A stretch of DNA of 9,145 nt, from NCBI GenBank assembly GCA_023258825.1, contig JALQWE010000114.1, positions 1-9,145 of the forward strand. Direction: 5' to 3'. A program made the translations under genes and the position numbers. The first letter of the stretch is position 1; the number at the start of each line of letters is the position of its first letter. A model generated the notes under the pieces. It saw only the letters and a program-made list of their open reading frames with translations. It did no database searches and had not been told where the DNA came from. Shown here piece by piece: positions 1 to 6,412 of the stretch. This DNA is from Planctomycetaceae bacterium (GTDB lineage Bacteria; Planctomycetota; Planctomycetia; Planctomycetales; Planctomycetaceae).

Positions 1-687
1 ATCAACTGGTTCAGCTTCATCACAAAGAAACCAGTTCGCTGGGTGCTGGAACAGATGGTGGAAGCAGGGCTTGGCAGTATGCCCGGTGGCGGTGCAGAAA
101 TCTTCGACGAAGAGGTGCGTCGGCAGATCTGCGAGCACAAGGCTGACAGCGATGTGTGGTTTGACGTACACCGTACGGCTCATGAACTGGGCCTGCGATC
201 CAACGCCACGATGCTCTATGGCCACGTGGAAAAGGCTCGACATCGCATCGATCACCTGCTCCGCCTGCGTGACCTGCAGGATCAGACTCGGGGGTTTCAG
301 ACGTTCATCCCGCTTGCCTTCCATCCGGAAAACACAGAGCTGGCCAGCATCCCCAAACCGGATATTCTGTTTGACCTGCGGATGATGGCCGTCTCCAGAC
401 TCATGCTGGACAACTTCGACCACATCAAAGCCTACTGGATCATGCTGGGAGAACAGACAGCACAACTGGCGCTCAGTTACGGGGCAGATGACATCGACGG
501 CACCGTGATCCACGAACTGATTTACCACGACGCCGGTGCGAAGACTCCCGAGGGCATGACCGTGGATCAGATGCATCGATTGATCCGCGAAGCAGGACGA
601 ATCCCGGTGGAGCGTGACACGCTGTACCGTCGCGTTGTCCGCAACGGACGCAACTGGAGCGTTGGCGAACACATTGCGGCGTCATAA
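1..687 (+). CDS. mqnE: Aminodeoxyfutalosine synthase MqnE (C-terminal part)
   Basis: Radical SAM enzyme of the futalosine route to menaquinone. It joins the MqnA product, 3-[(1-carboxyvinyl)oxy]benzoate, to SAM-derived adenosyl, giving aminodeoxyfutalosine in the cytoplasm. The reading frame is open from base 1, so the gene begins to the left; 228 codons are seen. The GTG at 43 is internal and not a convincing start. Visible family signatures are SMPGGGAEIFDEEVR, SNATMLYGHVEKARHR, FIPLAFHPENT, SRLMLDNFDHIKAYWIMLG, GADDIDGTV and the terminal EAGRIPVERDTLYRR. AEIF, NATMLYGH and PLAFHPENT point to MqnE rather than MqnC, whose equivalents read ATMMFGH and PWPFQPGN. The CxxxCxxC cluster-binding motif must lie upstream of the window. 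No following gene is coupled to it. A weak stem (GTCC/GGAC, 689-702) overlaps the end but has no T-tract. Confidence 0.93.
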   Translation: MNWFSFITKKPVRWVLEQMVEAGLGSMPGGGAEIFDEEVRRQICEHKADSDVWFDVHRTAHELGLRSNATMLYGHVEKARHRIDHLLRLRDLQDQTRGFQTFIPLAFHPENTELASIPKPDILFDLRMMAVSRLMLDNFDHIKAYWIMLGEQTAQLALSYGADDIDGTVIHELIYHDAGAKTPEGMTVDQMHRLIREAGRIPVERDTLYRRVVRNGRNWSVGEHIAAS

Positions 688-1080
688 AGTCCCTGTCAGG
701 ACGCCGGGGATTCCGTACGTTTTGTCGTGTAACTCGTCGGTCCCCGTTGGCGAGTGAGGGAGTAGTGATTTTCAGACTTGCGGCACTCGCTGTCGGAACC
801 GTCGGAAATCATCGCCGCGTAAACACGGTCACCAAACGCATCGAGCAAGCAAAGCACGGCTGATGCGCCCTGGTCGCGCGATGTTGCGCGGATTCGCACA
901 CCTGTCGAGCATCATCGACACAGGTCTGCTGGAACCACTGCTGGATCTTCATCAGCCCTGCGACGGTGGCGCAAAACCGATCAGACTGAATTCGGGGCAC
1001 TGAATTCGGTGATCGTCGTTCACTGAAGCCCCCCTTCCATCGAGCGCAGATTCCCCTTCGGCACAGGGTTTGCCATCCGA

Positions 1081-1115
1081 TGTGACACAGGTTCGAGCCT
1101 CGCACCTTTGTCACA
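1081..1115. promoter_or_regulatory. 35-bp near-perfect palindrome before the cytochrome gene
   Basis: The left arm TGTGACAcAGGTtCGAG (1081-1097) pairs with the right arm CTCGcACCTtTGTCACA (1099-1115) around a single central C at 1098. Fifteen of 17 positions are complementary; the mismatches are 1088/1108 and 1093/1103. A TTTT run follows at 1117-1120 and the probable ribosome binding site GGGGAG at 1122-1127. It could be a transcription attenuator or terminator hairpin in the leader, or a large dyad operator. The sequence does not decide between these. Confidence 0.6.
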
Positions 1116-1121
1116 CTTTTC

Positions 1122-1127
1122 GGGGAG
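1122..1127 (+). promoter_or_regulatory. Ribosome binding site deciding the cytochrome start
   Basis: GGGGAG lies 7 bases upstream of the ATG at 1135. It favours that ATG over the upstream in-frame TTG at 1108. Confidence 0.65.
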
Positions 1128-1134
1128 TCGCGCT

Positions 1135-1677
1135 ATGGTCTCTGCGCGGTATCGTCTTCGGCTGGTTGTCAGTGGACTCATTGTCGGACTGTTCGTGTTG
1201 CTGTTCGGCCTGCAGCACACACTGGATCCGCAACATCAGCTGCAGTCGCTGTGGTTCAAGGGCTCAGGCGTTCAGGCCGCTGAGCCGAGCGGCATACAAC
1301 AACCTCCCTCGACGCCACCGGACGCAGCCGTCCCGCCCGGAAAGAACAAAGAGCCCGGCCATATCCTGTCGAAGTTTATGCGGCAGAAGCTGGAGGCTTC
1401 CACTCAGATTCTTGAGGGCCTGTGCACAGAGGACCTGCAGCTCGTTTCGGATGGCTCAAAGGTGCTGCTGAGCATGAGTAACGAGGAGCGGTGGAGGGTC
1501 AGCAATGACATCATGTACCGCCGTTACAGTCAGGAGTTTGCGACAGCAGTCGAGGAATTGCAAAAGGAGGCCTCTGATCAGGACATGGACGGCACCTCTC
1601 TGGCGTGGATCAATGTCACGATGAAATGCCTCAAATGTCACGAATGGGTCCGCAACACTGTCCTGGCCAAACCGTGA
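1135..1677 (+). CDS. Membrane-anchored cytochrome c'-like protein
   Basis: Predicted small c-type cytochrome of 180 residues, probably facing the periplasmic or external side of the membrane. The start at 1135 is chosen because GGGGAG sits 7 bases upstream; the in-frame TTG at 1108 lies inside a palindrome and has no such site. The N-terminus has a basic stretch (R5, R7, R9) and then a hydrophobic segment (about 10-26), so it is an uncleaved anchor or a signal peptide. A proline-rich linker (about 51-70) follows, then a mostly helical domain beginning near KFMRQKLEASTQILEGL. The only heme motif, CLKCH (C165, C168, H169), lies 12 residues before the end. A single C-terminal CxxCH after a helical bundle is the class II (cytochrome c') arrangement. 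Function is unknown: electron transfer or gas binding are possible. It converges on the LysR gene, 105 bases away, with no clear terminator between them. Confidence 0.8.
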   Translation: MVSARYRLRLVVSGLIVGLFVLLFGLQHTLDPQHQLQSLWFKGSGVQAAEPSGIQQPPSTPPDAAVPPGKNKEPGHILSKFMRQKLEASTQILEGLCTEDLQLVSDGSKVLLSMSNEERWRVSNDIMYRRYSQEFATAVEELQKEASDQDMDGTSLAWINVTMKCLKCHEWVRNTVLAKP

Positions 1678-1782
1678 CGTGTTACTGGACTGTCGCAGCC
1701 AAATCGCGCACAACCAACCCGAGAGCGCAGAACCACTGATAACAGAGATCCGCGGACATCAGCAGAGCGCCACGGACCTGCC

Positions 1783-2691
1783 TCACTGATCATTGCGGAA
1801 CAGCTGTTTTCGAGCCGCATCAAGTATGGTGATCACAGCTGGATGAGTCACTTTGCGTTCGACACTGATGGCATAGAACTGGATGGAGACATCCTGCAAT
1901 CGTCCCACCACATGCAAACCATAACGTTCCTGCAGGTCCTTCAGTACAGAATCAGCCACCGGGGCAACACCAAGACCCTCCGTTGCCAGAAGTTTCAGGA
2001 GTGCAGAATCTTCAATCTCCGCCGCCACACAGGGTTCAAACGACTGTCTTTCCAGCCATTGCTCGACAGAACGTCGCAGCACGGTATTCTGGTTTGGCAG
2101 CAGCAGCGGTTGGTCCTTCAGAGAATCCGGGAAGCCTGGTCGCAACAGCATGGCCAGACTTCTGGTCGCCACCCAACTGACACCGCAATCTCCGATCGAG
2201 TGGTTGTAGGCTCTGACACTGACCTGCGAACCGGCAGGACTGTCGGAAAGTATCAGGTCGGCTTTGTGCAGCGCAAGGTCCGCCAGCAGATCCGGAAGTT
2301 TTCCCTCGTTGCAGATCACCTGCACCTTCTGCGGCATCCGGAAAACCGGTTCCAGCAGGCGGAAAGCAACCTGCTTTGGCAGAAAGTCGGGAATTCCAAC
2401 TGTAAAGATCAGGCTGCGTCCCGACTGCTGCCCCTTCAATCGCTCCATCAATTCCTGACCGGTGGAAAAGATCTCTTCCGCGTAGTCAAAAACCATTTTT
2501 CCGGTTTCTGTCAGCCTCAAATCACGCCCATGGCGTTCATAGAGTTTACTGCCAACAGACTTTTCCAGTTGGCGCAGTTGTCCACTTATTGTGGGCTGAG
2601 ACAAGTGCAGCGAGTTGGCTGCCTTACTGATGCTGCCTTCACGGGCCATCGTCCAGAAATACAGCAGATGGTGATAATTCAACCAGTTCAT
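1783..2691 (-). CDS. nhaR: LysR-family transcriptional regulator, NhaR type
   Basis: DNA-binding regulator of 302 residues, close to the roughly 300 residues of Escherichia coli NhaR, which activates Na+/H+ antiporter expression in response to sodium. The N-terminal MNWLNYHHLLYFWTMAREGS resembles the opening of NhaR (INYNHLYYFW). The winged helix-turn-helix spans about residues 19-43, with KAANSLHLSQPTISGQLRQL in the recognition region. The C-terminal half is the periplasmic-binding-protein-like effector domain, including ADLILSDSP and IGDCGVSWVA, which match NhaR DMIISDCP and IGECGVSFW. The frame extends upstream to 2817, but those 42 residues are unrelated to the family, so the ATG at 2691 is chosen although no clear Shine-Dalgarno site precedes it. 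The gene is divergent from the P-type ATPase gene and plausibly regulates it and itself. The NhaR assignment is strong at family level; the effector ion is inferred. Confidence 0.9.
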   Translation of the reverse strand: MNWLNYHHLLYFWTMAREGSISKAANSLHLSQPTISGQLRQLEKSVGSKLYERHGRDLRLTETGKMVFDYAEEIFSTGQELMERLKGQQSGRSLIFTVGIPDFLPKQVAFRLLEPVFRMPQKVQVICNEGKLPDLLADLALHKADLILSDSPAGSQVSVRAYNHSIGDCGVSWVATRSLAMLLRPGFPDSLKDQPLLLPNQNTVLRRSVEQWLERQSFEPCVAAEIEDSALLKLLATEGLGVAPVADSVLKDLQERYGLHVVGRLQDVSIQFYAISVERKVTHPAVITILDAARKQLFRNDQ

Positions 2692-3072
2692 GTGCAGGCA
2701 CCATTTTTGAGTAAGGCAGGGAAGGACCGTCGGAGCATCGCGGGCTTTTCCTGTATGCAGCAGTCGATCAGCAATGAATGCCGCCTTCTCCGAGAGGAAT
2801 CGACCATTTTCGGTCACAACCCCACAAAAAGACGCCGTGAATACCGGGTCTCTCTGGACCGGTCACATTGGAATCCTGCTCACACACATCGACTGAACTA
2901 CGCCAGGATTGTTCGTTTTCACAACCCAATTTCGCTCGGGATACTGCAATTCAGCGGAAATTGTACGTCCTTCAGCCGGTTGAGCGGTCCTGTCAGCTAA
3001 GAAACCGCCTCGTTGAAAATCCGACTGGTCTCAGATTTCACTCGTTGTACACGACCTCCCAACGAAAATCTC
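2692..3072. promoter_or_regulatory. Divergent control region between nhaR and the P-type ATPase gene
   Basis: This 381-base region separates the starts of two divergent genes, a typical place for a LysR regulator to bind. No protein-coding frame is supported. One T-N11-A dyad is present (listed separately), and there is a partial palindrome TCGTTGTACACGA at 3042-3054 about 19 bases before the ATPase start. I could not identify convincing -35/-10 elements for either gene, and there is no clear Shine-Dalgarno site before 3073. Confidence 0.5.
2909..2924. promoter_or_regulatory. Candidate LysR-type operator (T-N11-A dyad)
   Basis: TTGT (2909-2912) and ACAA (2921-2924) form an inverted repeat with an 8-base centre and fit the LysR T-N11-A rule. 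It lies about 150 bases from the ATPase start and 220 from the regulator start. Four-base arms can occur by chance, so the call is tentative. Confidence 0.25.
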
Positions 3073-5661
3073 ATGAAAACCGATAGCAGACAATTAAAAA
3101 ACCAGCACCATATCCCCGCTGAGATCTGGGCATTGCCGGCGACAGACGTCATCGCTCTGCTCCAATCAACACCGCAGGGACTTGCGCAAGACGACGCCAG
3201 CCAGCGGCTGCTGCAGTTTGGTCGCAACGAATTGTCAGCTCAGGCCGCCGGTGGCTGGCGAACGTGTCTTTGGAATCAATTGAAAAATCCGCTGCAACTG
3301 GTGCTAGCGGTGGCGGCCCTGATCTCAATCTCTGTCGGGGAATGGCCGGATGCCATCATTGTGCTCTGCGTCATCACCGGCAGTACAGCACTGAGCTTTG
3401 TGCAGGAATACCTTGCTGACAACGCTGTCAACCAGCTGCGACATCGTTTAAGCACTCGTGCCGTGGTCGTCCGCGATGGCGTGGACCAGCAGATCCCGGC
3501 CACAAATCTGGTTCCGGGCGATGTTGTGCGACTTACTGCCGGCAGCCTGATCCCTGCCGATGGAATTCTGCTGACGGCCGACGATCTGTACGTCAACCAG
3601 GCAACTCTGACAGGCGAAGTGTTTCCTGTGCAGAAAGAGCCCGGCATCATGCCACGAGAATCCAGCCTCGCAGAGCAGACAAATCGCCTGTTTCTGGGCA
3701 CCAGTGTCCGGAATGGAACCGGCAGTCTGCTGATCACAATGACCGGTGAAGGGACCGTCTTTGGAAAGATCGCCGGGCGACTGCGCCTGCAGAAGCCGGA
3801 AACCGAATTTGAACGTGGTATCAGACAGTTCGGAATCCTGCTTACACAGATCATGCTGCTGATGATGCCGATTGTCCTCGCCATGAATCTGGTTCGCAGC
3901 AAGCCGCCCATTCAATCTCTGCTGTTCGCACTCGCCCTTGTCGTGGGCCTTGCGCCGGAGCTGCTGCCAGCCATCATCAGCATGACGCTGTCCCATGGGG
4001 CGCGACGCATGGCCCGCGCTGGAGTCCTGATTCGTCGTCTGAGTGCCATCGAGAATCTTGGCTGTATGGATGTACTCTGCACAGACAAGACGGGAACACT
4101 GACGGAGGGCACCGTACAGCTGCACAGTGCCTGCGACAGTGACGGCCGGGACAGCGAACGTGTCCTGCGCCTTGCCGGGCTGAATGCAACACTTCAGTCC
4201 GGACTACCAAACCCTCTGGATGAGGCTCTGGCGGCCAGAATTGCTCAGGAGCAGATCGACCTGACCGAATTCCGGAAGGCCGAGGAAATTCCTTATGACT
4301 TCGTCAGAAAACGACTGAGCGTTGTGGTGGAAGATGCCACGGGGCAGCTGCAACTCATCACCAAAGGCGCCTTCACATCTCTGTCCGGAATCTGTACGCA
4401 ACTCAGAACACCCGGCGGCAGCGAACCGCTGACAGAACTTCGCCAACAGCAGCTGCAGCAGCAGTTTGCCGATTGGAGTGCTCGGGGATTTCGCGTCCTT
4501 GGCCTTGGAACTCGACCGCTGACAACTCGCAGCGATCATTATTCCAGAGACGAAGAGGCTGATCTGTGCTTCGAAGGATTTCTGCTGTTTCACGATCCGC
4601 CCAAACAGGATGTGCTGCAGACTGTTCAGGATCTGGCCGAACGCGGTGTCACCCTGAAAATGATCACAGGCGATAATCCCCTCGTCGCAGCGCATCTGGC
4701 CGCAGCGATCGGCCTGCCGCCGGAACAAGTGCTGACGGGGCGAGACCTGAACGGCCTGAGTGACGAAGCGCTCTGGCACCTTGCTGAACGTACGTCTGTC
4801 TTCGCTGAGGTGGACCCGGGACAGAAGGAACGCATCATTCAGGCCCTCCGCAGTACCGGACACGTGGTCGGCTATCTTGGCGATGGAATCAATGACTCCC
4901 CGGCCCTGCACGCCGCAGATGTCAGCATCTCGGTCGAAAACGCAGCCGATGTTGCCCGGGAAGCGGCTGATATTGTACTGCTGCAACCGGATCTGAGCAT
5001 TCTGCGAGACGGCATCGACGAAGGCAGACGCACGTTCGCCAACACTCAGAAGTACATTCTGACAACCAGCAGCGCCAACTTCGGCAACATGCTCAGCATG
5101 GCCGTCGCTTCACTGTTTCTGCCGTTTCTCCCTCTGTTGGCGTCCCAGATTCTCCTCAACAATTTCCTGTCAGACATTCCGGGAACCGCAATTGCCGGAG
5201 ACGCTGTGGACCCGGAATGGGTGCGTCGCCCGCACAAGTGGAATTCACGATTTCTGACACGTTATATGATCGTCTTTGGAGCAATCAGTTCGGTGTTTGA
5301 CCTGCTGACATTTGCGCTGCTGCTGCTGGTGTTTCGTGCGGGGGAAGCAGAGTTTCGCACAGGTTGGTTCATGGAATCGCTGCTGACAGAATTGGTGATC
5401 GCCCTGGTCGTCCGCACCCGCCGCCCGTTTTATCGCAGTCTGCCATCCCGCTGGCTGTTGCTGAGCAGCCTGGCCGTCATGGCGGTCACCCTGGTATTGC
5501 CCCTGATTCCGTTCGGCAATCGATTTGGTTTTGTGCCCCTGCCCTTCCATCTCTGGCTGGCAGTGCTTGGCCTGACCGTCGCCTACGTTCTGGTCACAGA
5601 ACTGACCAAAGCCGCATTTTATGCAAGGTTTCCGCAGGATGCAGAAAGAATCACACGTTAA
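3073..5661 (+). CDS. mgtA: MgtA-like P-type cation-transporting ATPase
   Basis: Membrane ATPase of 862 residues, close to the roughly 900 of MgtA, which imports Mg2+ using ATP. The start is the ATG at 3073; an upstream in-frame TTG at 3013 would add 20 residues outside the family. Domains in order: N-terminal cation-ATPase domain (about 16-57); first membrane pair (about 70-115); actuator with TGE (180-182); M3-M4 with APELLP (P295, E296); phosphorylation site DKTGTLT (D338); nucleotide-binding KGA (K431); TGDN (532-535); hinge GDGIND (603-608); six C-terminal membrane segments. Features closest to MgtA are SIENLG-like SAIENLGCMDVLCTDKTG, the M5 run SSANFGNMLSMAVASLFLPF (N669, N672), and DPEWVRRPHKWN after M6. 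M6 carries N697 and D701, the spacing of the SERCA calcium ligands N796/D800. All catalytic residues are intact. It is divergent from an NhaR-type regulator. Mg2+ is the likeliest ion by similarity, but another divalent ion is possible. Confidence 0.9.
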   Translation: MKTDSRQLKNQHHIPAEIWALPATDVIALLQSTPQGLAQDDASQRLLQFGRNELSAQAAGGWRTCLWNQLKNPLQLVLAVAALISISVGEWPDAIIVLCVITGSTALSFVQEYLADNAVNQLRHRLSTRAVVVRDGVDQQIPATNLVPGDVVRLTAGSLIPADGILLTADDLYVNQATLTGEVFPVQKEPGIMPRESSLAEQTNRLFLGTSVRNGTGSLLITMTGEGTVFGKIAGRLRLQKPETEFERGIRQFGILLTQIMLLMMPIVLAMNLVRSKPPIQSLLFALALVVGLAPELLPAIISMTLSHGARRMARAGVLIRRLSAIENLGCMDVLCTDKTGTLTEGTVQLHSACDSDGRDSERVLRLAGLNATLQSGLPNPLDEALAARIAQEQIDLTEFRKAEEIPYDFVRKRLSVVVEDATGQLQLITKGAFTSLSGICTQLRTPGGSEPLTELRQQQLQQQFADWSARGFRVLGLGTRPLTTRSDHYSRDEEADLCFEGFLLFHDPPKQDVLQTVQDLAERGVTLKMITGDNPLVAAHLAAAIGLPPEQVLTGRDLNGLSDEALWHLAERTSVFAEVDPGQKERIIQALRSTGHVVGYLGDGINDSPALHAADVSISVENAADVAREAADIVLLQPDLSILRDGIDEGRRTFANTQKYILTTSSANFGNMLSMAVASLFLPFLPLLASQILLNNFLSDIPGTAIAGDAVDPEWVRRPHKWNSRFLTRYMIVFGAISSVFDLLTFALLLLVFRAGEAEFRTGWFMESLLTELVIALVVRTRRPFYRSLPSRWLLLSSLAVMAVTLVLPLIPFGNRFGFVPLPFHLWLAVLGLTVAYVLVTELTKAAFYARFPQDAERITR

Positions 5662-5687
5662 ATGAGGCGGATCAGGGTGGAACACTG

Positions 5688-5745
5688 AATCCCGGCCGAA
5701 GAATTCCCGATTTTCCCGCCTGACGGCGTCTTTCTCGCCGGGATT
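5688..5745 (+). terminator. Possible terminator or stem-loop after the ATPase gene
   Basis: AATCCCGGC (5688-5696) is perfectly complementary to GCCGGGATT (5737-5745) across a 40-base loop. The loop holds a small inner hairpin, CGCC-TGAC-GGCG (5717-5728), followed by TCTTTCTC. Either could end the ATPase transcript, but neither has a clean T-run, so the assignment is weak. Confidence 0.3.
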
Positions 5746-5853
5746 TCATGATTTTCTGTCCCAAAACCTGTCAAAAACCAGTGAATCCTGCGAAAAACAG
5801 TAAATCCGCTTCAGGAATAGCAGTCGGGGGTTTTCGCGGGTCGATTCGTTCGA

Positions 5854-5859
5854 TATGAT
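5854..5859 (+). promoter_or_regulatory. Possible -10 element for the small basic protein gene
   Basis: TATGAT matches the sigma-70 -10 consensus in five of six positions. The hexamer 17 bases upstream (TTTTCG, 5831-5836) is a poor -35. A transcript starting near 5866 would have a leader of about 86 bases containing the hairpin at 5893-5909. Confidence 0.35.
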
Positions 5860-5892
5860 TTCCCGTTTCAAAAAACCGGGCAAAACACCTTC

Positions 5893-5909
5893 CAGGTAGT
5901 TTTTACCTG
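5893..5909 (+). promoter_or_regulatory. Leader hairpin upstream of the small basic protein gene
   Basis: CAGGTA (5893-5898) and TACCTG (5904-5909) form a perfect six-base-pair stem with a GTTTT loop, 42 bases before the ATG at 5952. It could be a protein- or ribosome-binding leader element or a chance stem. It has no T-run immediately after it, so it is not a terminator. Confidence 0.35.
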
Positions 5910-5951
5910 CTGTTTCCGTCTACAGAATTTGAAAGCTCAGGATTTGAAGTC

Positions 5952-6053
5952 ATGGCAAAAACTCATCGCAAGCTGAAAAAGGCCAACCACGGGCAGCGTC
6001 CGGCCAGTTCCAAGGCCCGCCGCCTGAAAAGAAAACATGTGAAACTGTCCTAG
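5952..6053 (+). CDS. Small, extremely basic 33-residue protein
   Basis: An intact reading frame of 33 codons, beginning MAKTHRKLKKANHG and ending KRKHVKLS. It has 8 lysines, 5 arginines and 3 histidines, no aspartate or glutamate, and no hydrophobic segment. This composition is typical of small ribosomal or RNA-binding proteins. AGGA (5939-5942) lies 9 bases before the ATG. A possible promoter and leader hairpin lie upstream, and a strong Rho-independent terminator begins 60 bases after the stop, so it looks like a monocistronic, probably well-expressed unit. It does not match bTHX, bL34 or bL36, which are other short basic ribosomal proteins. I have an unverified impression that similar MAKTHRKLKKANHG-type proteins occur in other planctomycetes. 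A ribosome- or nucleic-acid-associated role is inferred from composition only. Confidence 0.75.
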   Translation: MAKTHRKLKKANHGQRPASSKARRLKRKHVKLS

Positions 6054-6113
6054 GTCGAATGTGAAGGCTTCACCCCCTGCGCGGCGATGCCTCCTCGATA
6101 ACCGACTCTTCAG

Positions 6114-6143
6114 AAAAACCTGCCCACCGGGGCAGGTTTTTTT
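6114..6143 (+). terminator. Strong Rho-independent terminator
   Basis: AAAAACCTGCCC (6114-6125) pairs with GGGCAGG and the following Ts (6130-6141) around an ACCG loop, with seven Ts at 6137-6143. The A-run before the stem means it could also act in the opposite direction. It closes the unit of the small basic protein and separates it from the glucan phosphorylase gene. Confidence 0.9.
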
Positions 6144-6402
6144 GTTGGGCATTGCTACGCCATTTGCCCAGTCTCCGCTCCCGAAACCACCCAAACCCGC
6201 GATAATCACACACGGCGGCCCCATCACATCACGGCACGTGTCAGTTGTCCAGTTCTCGGTCGCACGCACGCCATCACTGTCCCCGGCGTCCGCCCCGAAG
6301 AAGCCCGGTAGCTCCTGGCCCTGCTGTGGGTTGCCCGGAAATTGCTCCGCGGAAACTGAGACAGAACGGTCCACATGAATTCTCCAGTTCCCACGCCTCG
6401 TC

Positions 6403-6407
6403 AGGAG
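6403..6407 (+). promoter_or_regulatory. Ribosome binding site deciding the glgP start
   Basis: AGGAG is followed by a 5-base spacer and the ATG at 6413. It supports this start over the longer open frame beginning at 6245. Confidence 0.8.
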
Positions 6408-6412
6408 ATCGT

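Larger units (their letters stand above)
688..1134. other. Gene-free spacer between mqnE and the cytochrome gene
   Basis: This 447-base stretch has no coding frame I can support. The short frames on either strand have arginine-, cysteine- and serine-rich translations with no family resemblance. Visible structure is an imperfect stem-loop at 900-925 (ACCTGTCGA against TCGACA-CAGGT, with a two-base bulge), a direct pair of GAATTCGG about 15 bases apart near 988-1010, and the 35-bp palindrome at 1081-1115 listed separately. The promoter of the cytochrome gene probably lies here, but I see no convincing -35/-10 pair. Confidence 0.6.

Noticed and set aside
809..1114. 101-codon minus-strand open frame in the spacer after mqnE
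   Set aside because: Composition is unlike a protein gene, no ribosome binding site is seen, and its start lies in the 35-bp palindrome.
1081..1115. CRP-like TGTGA/TCACA site, or a tRNA 3' end suggested by GGTTCGAGCC
   Set aside because: The CRP-like half-sites are far wider apart than the 22-bp CRP layout. The T-arm-like sequence lacks a five-pair T-stem, and no acceptor, D or anticodon arms can be assembled upstream.
1843..3000. 385-codon plus-strand open frame antisense to the LysR gene
   Set aside because: Its translation has no recognisable domains, while the opposite strand encodes a clear NhaR-type protein over the same bases. Long antisense frames are common over genes of this composition.
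3013..3072. TTG start adding 20 residues to the P-type ATPase
   Set aside because: The ATG at 3073 gives the expected N-terminal domain spacing, and the extra residues do not resemble the family.
4204..4986. 260-codon minus-strand open frame inside the ATPase gene
   Set aside because: The plus strand here encodes conserved P-type ATPase domains. The antisense translation is cysteine- and arginine-rich with no family resemblance.
5364..5723. 119-codon plus-strand frame overlapping the end of the ATPase gene
   Set aside because: It is out of frame with the conserved C-terminal membrane segments of the ATPase and has no features of its own.
6245..6412. 56-residue N-terminal extension of the glucan phosphorylase
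   Set aside because: The extension is arginine-, proline- and serine-rich and outside the family. The ATG at 6413 has a well-placed AGGAG and begins just before the conserved DUF3417 region.
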